Position numbers and translations under genes: made by a program. From NCBI GenBank assembly GCA_964586455.1, contig CAZPHV010000016.1, positions 23,374 to 87,373 of the forward strand: DNA of 64,000 nt. The letters are read 5' to 3'. Each line of letters begins with the position of its first letter. The stretch's first letter is position 1. The DNA comes from Aquimonas sp964586455 (GTDB lineage: Bacteria > Pseudomonadota > Gammaproteobacteria > Xanthomonadales > Xanthomonadaceae). The notes under the pieces are model-generated. The model was not told the origin of the DNA, searched no databases, and saw only the letters and a program-made list of their open reading frames with translations. Shown piece after piece: positions 59,095 to 64,000 of the stretch.

Positions 59095-61905
59095 ATGAAG
59101 TTTGTTCTGGCCGTCCTGTTCGGCCTGTTGGCGGTCGCCAGCGAATCCCTGATCAGCGTGCTGTTGGCGGCGCTCGCCGGCTGGTTACTGGGTAGTCAGC
59201 AGGAACTTGCACGGCGCCTGCGCCGCCTGGAACTCGCGAATTCGCAAAGCGCGCGCGCTCCGCGTCCGCAGGAAGCGGCATCGACGAAGCCGTCGGCAGA
59301 GGCTGCTCAACCTCTGCCGGCGACGATGCACGCGGAGCACGGCGCGGAAAGCACGCCGAGCGAAGCGCAGCCGCCAGTCGCTGCGGCCAGTCCGTCTGTT
59401 GCGGCCACAGTTCCGCTTGCAGCCGCTGCGAGGGTGGTGGCTGCTGAGGGCAGCCCGCGGGCAGAGACATCCCTGCAGCGTCAGCCGCCGCCGCTGCCGC
59501 AACCCCGGATCGCATCCACTCAGCCCCAGCCACAGCCCCCGTCGAACACCCACGTCACGCGCAGCGTCGAGCCCGCCGCGCAGGCGCCGGCCGATGTCCT
59601 GATCTCGAAGCTGCTGGGCTGGCTGTTCGGCGGCAACCTGCCGGTCAAGCTCGGCGTGCTGGTGCTGTTCGCGGGCGTAGCTGCGGCGCTGCGCTACGCC
59701 GCGCAACAGGGCCTGTTCGAACTGCCGATCGGCTGGCGCTTTGTCGGCATCGCCACGGCCGCGCTGGCCGCACTCGGGTTCGCGCTGAGCCAGCGCGATC
59801 GGCGACCCGCGTTTTCGCTGTCGCTGCAGGGTGGCGCGATCGGCGTGCTGCTGCTCTGCGTGTTCGGCGCGTATCGCCTGTACGACCTGCTGGCGCCCGG
59901 CGTGGCGTTGAGTTTTGTCATCGCGGTGGTGGCGCTGGGCGCCGCGCTTGCGGTCTGGCAGAACGCCGTGGCGCTGGCAGTGCTCGGCTTTCTCGGCGGC
60001 TACCTCGGGCCGGTGCTGATCAACACCGGCAGCGGTGACCAGGTCGCTCTGTTCACCTACTACGCAGCGCTGAACGCGGCTCTGTTCGGCGTCGCCTGGT
60101 GGCGTCACTGGCACCCGCTGAACCTGATGGGTTTCCTGTTCACGTTTGGAATTGGCAGCCTATGGGGACTGCGCGCCTACAGCGCCGAGGACTACGCCAG
60201 CAGCCAGTTCTTCCTGCTGCTGTTCTGGGGCTTCTACCTGGGCATCGTCCTGCTCGGCGCACTTAGGCGCGGGCTGGCCGCCAGCGACGGCGTCCAAGCC
60301 TCACTCACCTTCGCCCTGCCGCTGTGGGCTTTCAGCCTGCAGGCCGGACTACTGGAAGGTGATCGCACCGAACTTTCGGTGTCGGCGCTGCTGGCGGCCG
60401 CGTTGTACGGGGCGTTGGCCGCCCTGATGCTGCGCACGACGCGAGCGCGCCTGCAGGGCGAGAGCTTCGCCTGGGTCGCAGCCGGCTTCGTGACGGTAGC
60501 GGTGCCACTTGCGTTCTCGGCAGAACAAACCGCCGCGGTCTGGGCGCTGCAGGGTGTGGGCGCGATGTGGCTTGGGCTGCGCCAGCAGCAGTCCTTGACG
60601 CGAGCGTTCGGTTGGCTGCTGCAAGCGGCTGCCGCCGGCGCCTTCCTGTTGAGTGCCGGCGAAGCGTTCGATCAAGGCAGTCTGGATGAGCACAGCGTGA
60701 TCGTCGGCATGCGGTTCAGTCTGGGCCTGTTGGCGATCGCAGGTTTCACGGCCAGTCTCCTGCACGAGCGCAACGAACGCCCGGAGGTCGAAAGCGGGCT
60801 GCTGTTCCTGCTCGGTTGCGCGTGGCTGGGGCTGCTGTGGCTGCACTTCGGCGCCTGGCCGCCGTTCGGTCTGGAGCACTTCGAAACCCTGCTGGGTGTA
60901 GCGATGCTGATCGCGGTCGGCGCGAGCCTGCTGCGCCCACTGCTGGGCTGGAACCGCCCCGGCTGGCTGGGCGTGCTGCCCTTGATCGGGTTGCCCGTGC
61001 TGGCGCTCGCGGCGCTGGTGGAGCACGACGCACCGTCACTTGAGGGCCGCGGCCTCGCGCTGTGGGTGCTGACGCTGGCGGCGAGCGCGTTCACCCTGCA
61101 GCGCCTGCGCCAGCCTCCGGCGCATCTGACCGGCGCCGCCCACCTCGGGGCGCTGGCGACACTCGCGCTGGTGCTGGGCACTGACTTCTGCCTGCGCGCC
61201 CAGCGCGCCGAGTTGGGCATGGCCTGGAGCTACAGCCTCGCACTGCTTCCGCTTGCAGCGCTGGCCTGGGCGCTGTGGCAACAGCCCGAACGCTTTGCCT
61301 GGCCGTTGGCCGATCGCTTCTCGCGCTACGCCCGCTTCTGGCATGCCGGTGCGGCGCTGGTGCTGGGCGGCGGTTGGGTCGGCGCGCTCTATTCGTCGGG
61401 CGATGCCTCTCCGCTTCCCTACCTGCCGCTGTTGAACCCGCTGGAAGTGCTGCAGTGGGGCCTGCTTTTCATCGCCTGGCGCGCGCTGCCGAACGAGGCT
61501 CGCAGCGATCTGCTGCCACTGCGGGCGGGCCTGGCGGCGGCGGCACTGCTGCTGCTCACGCTGGCGGCCTTGCGCAGCCTGCATCACCACGCAGGGCTGC
61601 CGTGGTCGCCCGCGCTGTTCGACAGCGCCCTGACCCAGGGCGTGCTCAGCGTGCTGTGGGCCTTGGCCGGCGTGATCGCCTGGGTACGCGGCTCGCGCCG
61701 CGGCAACTGGCATGTCTGGTTGGGCGGCGCCGTCTTGATGGGCGCGGTGCTGCTGAAGCTGGTGCTGATTGACCGCGCCTATCTCGGCAACCTCGCCGGC
61801 ATCGGTGCGGTGCTGACAGTCGGCCTGCTGCTGGTGGTGGTGGGCTATCTGGCGCCCTCGCCGCCGCGCAGGGCGCCCGCCGACGCCGAAGCAGGCGCGG
61901 GCTGA
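59095..61905 (+). CDS. DUF2339 polytopic membrane protein
   Basis: The 936-residue protein has one N-terminal helix, a Pro/Ala/Gln-rich linker (about 45-170), and then more than twenty predicted membrane segments, with the DUF2339 motif LLGWLFGGNLPVKLGVLVLF near 190 and GFLGGYLGPVLINTGSGD. The family has no known function. ATG 59095 was chosen because it begins the first helix (MKFVLAVLFGLLAVA). Confidence 0.85.
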   Translation: MKFVLAVLFGLLAVASESLISVLLAALAGWLLGSQQELARRLRRLELANSQSARAPRPQEAASTKPSAEAAQPLPATMHAEHGAESTPSEAQPPVAAASPSVAATVPLAAAARVVAAEGSPRAETSLQRQPPPLPQPRIASTQPQPQPPSNTHVTRSVEPAAQAPADVLISKLLGWLFGGNLPVKLGVLVLFAGVAAALRYAAQQGLFELPIGWRFVGIATAALAALGFALSQRDRRPAFSLSLQGGAIGVLLLCVFGAYRLYDLLAPGVALSFVIAVVALGAALAVWQNAVALAVLGFLGGYLGPVLINTGSGDQVALFTYYAALNAALFGVAWWRHWHPLNLMGFLFTFGIGSLWGLRAYSAEDYASSQFFLLLFWGFYLGIVLLGALRRGLAASDGVQASLTFALPLWAFSLQAGLLEGDRTELSVSALLAAALYGALAALMLRTTRARLQGESFAWVAAGFVTVAVPLAFSAEQTAAVWALQGVGAMWLGLRQQQSLTRAFGWLLQAAAAGAFLLSAGEAFDQGSLDEHSVIVGMRFSLGLLAIAGFTASLLHERNERPEVESGLLFLLGCAWLGLLWLHFGAWPPFGLEHFETLLGVAMLIAVGASLLRPLLGWNRPGWLGVLPLIGLPVLALAALVEHDAPSLEGRGLALWVLTLAASAFTLQRLRQPPAHLTGAAHLGALATLALVLGTDFCLRAQRAELGMAWSYSLALLPLAALAWALWQQPERFAWPLADRFSRYARFWHAGAALVLGGGWVGALYSSGDASPLPYLPLLNPLEVLQWGLLFIAWRALPNEARSDLLPLRAGLAAAALLLLTLAALRSLHHHAGLPWSPALFDSALTQGVLSVLWALAGVIAWVRGSRRGNWHVWLGGAVLMGAVLLKLVLIDRAYLGNLAGIGAVLTVGLLLVVVGYLAPSPPRRAPADAEAGAG

Positions 61906-61910
61906 AAACG

Positions 61911-61944
61911 CGAAGGGCGCGCCCCGGTGGGAGCACGCCCTTCG
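61911..61944. terminator. Bidirectional hairpin between convergent genes
   Basis: A 9-bp perfect stem (CGAAGGGCG / CGCCCTTCG) lies between the DUF2339 stop and the speD stop, with AAAA on the left side giving a T tract for speD transcripts. Confidence 0.65.
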
Positions 61945-61966
61945 ACATCACAGCGCCGCAGCGGCC

Positions 61967-62785
61967 TCAGTCGAGGTTGCGGCCGTGGAACAGCTCCTCA
62001 ACCTCGCGCTTGAGCTGCGCTTCGATGCGCAGGCGCTCCTTGAACGAGAGGTTCTTGGCCTTTTCCTCGAACAGGTAGGTGTCCAGGTCGAAATCCTTCA
62101 CATGCATCTTGGTGTGGAAGATGTTCTCCTGATAGACATTCACGTCGAACATCTCGTAGCGGTTCTTGATGCCCTTGGCGAGATAGTCCTGGATCGAGTT
62201 GATGCGATGGTCGATGTAGTGCTTCGTACCTTTCACATCGCGGGTGAAGCCACGCACCCGGTAATCCATGATGACGATGTCTGATTCGAGACTCTCGATC
62301 AGATAGTTCAGTGCCTTCAGCGGCGAGATCACGCCACAGGTGGCCACATCGATGTCCGCACGGAAGGTCGCGATGCCGTTGTGCGGATGCGTTTCCGGGT
62401 AGGTGTGTACGGTGATGTGGCTCTTGTCGAGGTGGGCGACCACGCTGGCGTCGACCTCCTCGTGCTCACGCACGGCGCCCGACAGCACGTTACCGGCTGC
62501 CTTCTTGTCGATCACCGGCTCCTCGGAAATGAGGATGGTCACCGACGCGCCTTGCGGGTCATAGTCCTGACGCGCAACATTCAGCACGTTCGCGCCGATG
62601 ATCTCCGCCACCTCGGTGAGGATCTGAGTCAGGCGATCGGCGTTGTAGGCCTCGTCGATGTATTCGATATAGCGGCGGCGCTGCTCTTCGCTGACCGCAT
62701 AACAGACGTCGTAGATGTTGAACGACAGCGCCTTGGTGAGGTTGTTGAAACCTTGCAGCTTGAGGCGCGGCAGTGGCTTGACCAC
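61967..62785 (-). CDS. speD: S-adenosylmethionine decarboxylase proenzyme (class 1A)
   Basis: The 272-residue proenzyme has the self-cleavage site HLDKSHITVHTYPE with S122 becoming the pyruvoyl group, as in E. coli SpeD. It supplies decarboxylated AdoMet for spermidine synthesis. The start is GTG 62785 (MVKPLPRLKLQGFNNLTKAL), the usual family start; the extension to 62893 is not conserved. It is divergent from clp, as in Xanthomonas. Confidence 0.94.
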   Translation of the reverse strand: MVKPLPRLKLQGFNNLTKALSFNIYDVCYAVSEEQRRRYIEYIDEAYNADRLTQILTEVAEIIGANVLNVARQDYDPQGASVTILISEEPVIDKKAAGNVLSGAVREHEEVDASVVAHLDKSHITVHTYPETHPHNGIATFRADIDVATCGVISPLKALNYLIESLESDIVIMDYRVRGFTRDVKGTKHYIDHRINSIQDYLAKGIKNRYEMFDVNVYQENIFHTKMHVKDFDLDTYLFEEKAKNLSFKERLRIEAQLKREVEELFHGRNLD

Positions 62786-63095
62786 GTTTCGGATCCCCTG
62801 TGCGGGCGGATGGAGGACTGGCGAGCCACGGGGATCGTGGACGCCAAACGTCAGGTGCCAGTGGCCTGGAACCAGCGGACTAGTATGGACCAAAGGGATG
62901 AAAGGCAGAACCGCAGGCGCGCGGGCCGATGTGAAAGCGGCGTCTCAGACGCAAGGGCGCAGGCCTCGACTGCGCTGGCAATCGCAAACCAAATGTGACA
63001 GCGGGGGACAAACGCCTGCGAAATGGCGCAATATTGCGTTGAAGCGGCGCCTGATGGGCGCTAATCTTTGAACTCCATCGCACTTTAGGTCGGAC
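62786..63095. other. Divergent speD-clp intergenic region
   Basis: It holds the clp promoter candidate at 63039 and presumably the speD promoter. No other feature is recognised. Confidence 0.5.
63039..63067 (+). promoter_or_regulatory. Sigma-70 promoter candidate for clp
   Basis: TTGAAG (63039..63044) and TAATCT (63062..63067) are 17 bases apart and 28 bases before the clp ATG. Confidence 0.45.
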
Positions 63096-63794
63096 ATGGT
63101 CCCCTCCAGCTTCTCGCTGCAGACCGCGCTCAAGCGCCAGCTGACGCCCCCATCGCTGGCGCCGGAGCCCATCCACATCGAGCGCTTTCTGGCGCATTGC
63201 CATCGTCGGCGCTATCCAGCGCGGGCCGATGTGTTCCGTCCGGGTGATCCGGCCGGGACCATGTATTACGTGGTGCAGGGCTCGCTCAGCGTCATGACCG
63301 AAGAAGAAGACGGTCGCGAACTGGTGTTGAGCTACCTCAACCCGGGCGACTTCGTGGGCGAGACGGGTGTCTTCATGGCCGCTCCCCAGCGCGAGGTGCT
63401 GCTGCGCACGCGCACCGCCTGCGAACTGGCTGAGATCGGCTACGAGCGCCTGCATGCGCTGTTCGCCGGGCCGCTGGCCGAGGAATGCCCGCGCCTGCTG
63501 TACGCAATCGGCGCGCAGTTGACCAAGCGCCTGATGCACACCAGCCGCAAGGCCAGCCGCCTGGCTTTCATGGACGTCACCAGCCGGATTTCCAACACCT
63601 TGGTCGACCTCTGCGACGAGCCGGATGCGATGAGCCACCCGCAGGGCACGCAGATTCGCGTCTCCCGCCAGGAGCTCGCGCGGATTGTCGGCTGTTCGCG
63701 CGAGATGGCAGGGCGCGTACTTAAGCAGCTGGAAGAACAGGGCGTGCTGCATGCGCGCGGCAAGACCGTCGTGGTGTACAGCCAGAACCGCTGA
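63096..63794 (+). CDS. clp: Clp, CRP/FNR-family global regulator of Xanthomonadales
   Basis: The 232-residue protein has a cyclic-nucleotide-binding fold (RRRYPARADVFRPGDPAGTM, NPGDFVGETGVF) and a C-terminal HTH (VSRQELARIVGCSREMAGRV). In Xanthomonas, Clp binds its target promoters when free of c-di-GMP and controls virulence and extracellular enzymes. The strong match of the N-terminal (IERFLAHCHRRRYP) and the HTH supports this name over plain CRP. Confidence 0.92.
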   Translation: MVPSSFSLQTALKRQLTPPSLAPEPIHIERFLAHCHRRRYPARADVFRPGDPAGTMYYVVQGSLSVMTEEEDGRELVLSYLNPGDFVGETGVFMAAPQREVLLRTRTACELAEIGYERLHALFAGPLAEECPRLLYAIGAQLTKRLMHTSRKASRLAFMDVTSRISNTLVDLCDEPDAMSHPQGTQIRVSRQELARIVGCSREMAGRVLKQLEEQGVLHARGKTVVVYSQNR

Positions 63795-64000
63795 GCGGCT
63801 CTGTCCGGTTCGGCGGCTCCTCCCGAAAATTGCTGATCACCGTCAGACGCACTCGCCGCACGTCGTGTCCGCCCTGTGCGCGGCGGGTTCAGGGTGTCGG
63901 CGTAGGCAGTGCTCGCATCAGTCGCAGGTCCGGCCATCCCGCTACTGTAGCGTTGCATTCTGTTTGGAACTTAAGCGGGTGTTTGCTCGGATCACCTTTT
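63795..64000. other. Right edge of window, nothing recognised
   Basis: About 200 bases after clp with no supported gene or hairpin. Confidence 0.4.

Overview
The window looks like a chromosomal segment of a GC-rich Xanthomonadales bacterium (Lysobacteraceae/Rhodanobacteraceae type). The main reasons are a Clp-type CRP homologue beside speD, the petABC-sspAB cluster, the dispersed GGGATTCG-type repeats at gene ends, and a large secreted protein ending in a DGFE-type tail. One 100-N assembly gap lies at 55822..55921.

Layout. 1-8.2 kb: the partial gene of a kinase-like membrane protein, a DUF3301 gene, the sspA-sspB and petA-petB-petC operons, a DegS/HtrA-like protease and a lytic transglycosylase. 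8.3-23.3 kb: a sulfide/persulfide detoxification block. It holds a TauE/SafE exporter with a persulfide-dioxygenase-like enzyme, then (after MepA-like, beta-lactamase-fold and Omp85 genes) a long minus-strand series of SQR-like flavoprotein, DUF2892, RND adaptor and pump, TrxC, OsmC and a diheme protein. A divergent rhodanese gene and a BigR/SqrR-like ArsR regulator with two cysteines follow. The two sulfur promoters share a TTAG-N6-CTAA operator candidate. 23.4-42.05 kb: ordinary backbone: envelope proteins, a 1127-residue secreted protein, an ABC-2 exporter with amidohydrolase and a DesK/DesR-like two-component pair, sufT, a superfamily-2 helicase, sdaA, a stand-alone DHp-like protein and HU.

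42.05-55.4 kb: an accessory island, visibly less GC-rich than its surroundings. Its core is a Tn7-like transposition module: a small HTH-like protein, a TnsA-TnsB fusion, TnsC and TniQ. Next to it, on the opposite strand, is a restriction-modification-like unit: an N6-adenine methylase gene overlapping a PD-(D/E)XK nuclease gene, with a MerR-like regulator behind a perfect palindrome. Debris follows: an SRAP/HMCES gene cut off at its 3' end, an unrelated gene tail, small ORFs and an excalibur-domain protein. No CRISPR array or cas gene was seen.

55.4-64 kb: tRNA-Ile(CAT), a duplicated half-tRNA with a repeat unit around the assembly gap, tRNA-Gln(CTG), rpsI-rplM, a GlcF-like Fe-S protein, coq7, a DUF2339 membrane protein, speD and clp. 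The minus-strand order rplM-rpsI ... petA-petB-petC-sspA-sspB matches, in order and orientation, the contiguous cluster of Pseudomonas, as if about 50 kb had come to lie between rpsI and petA.
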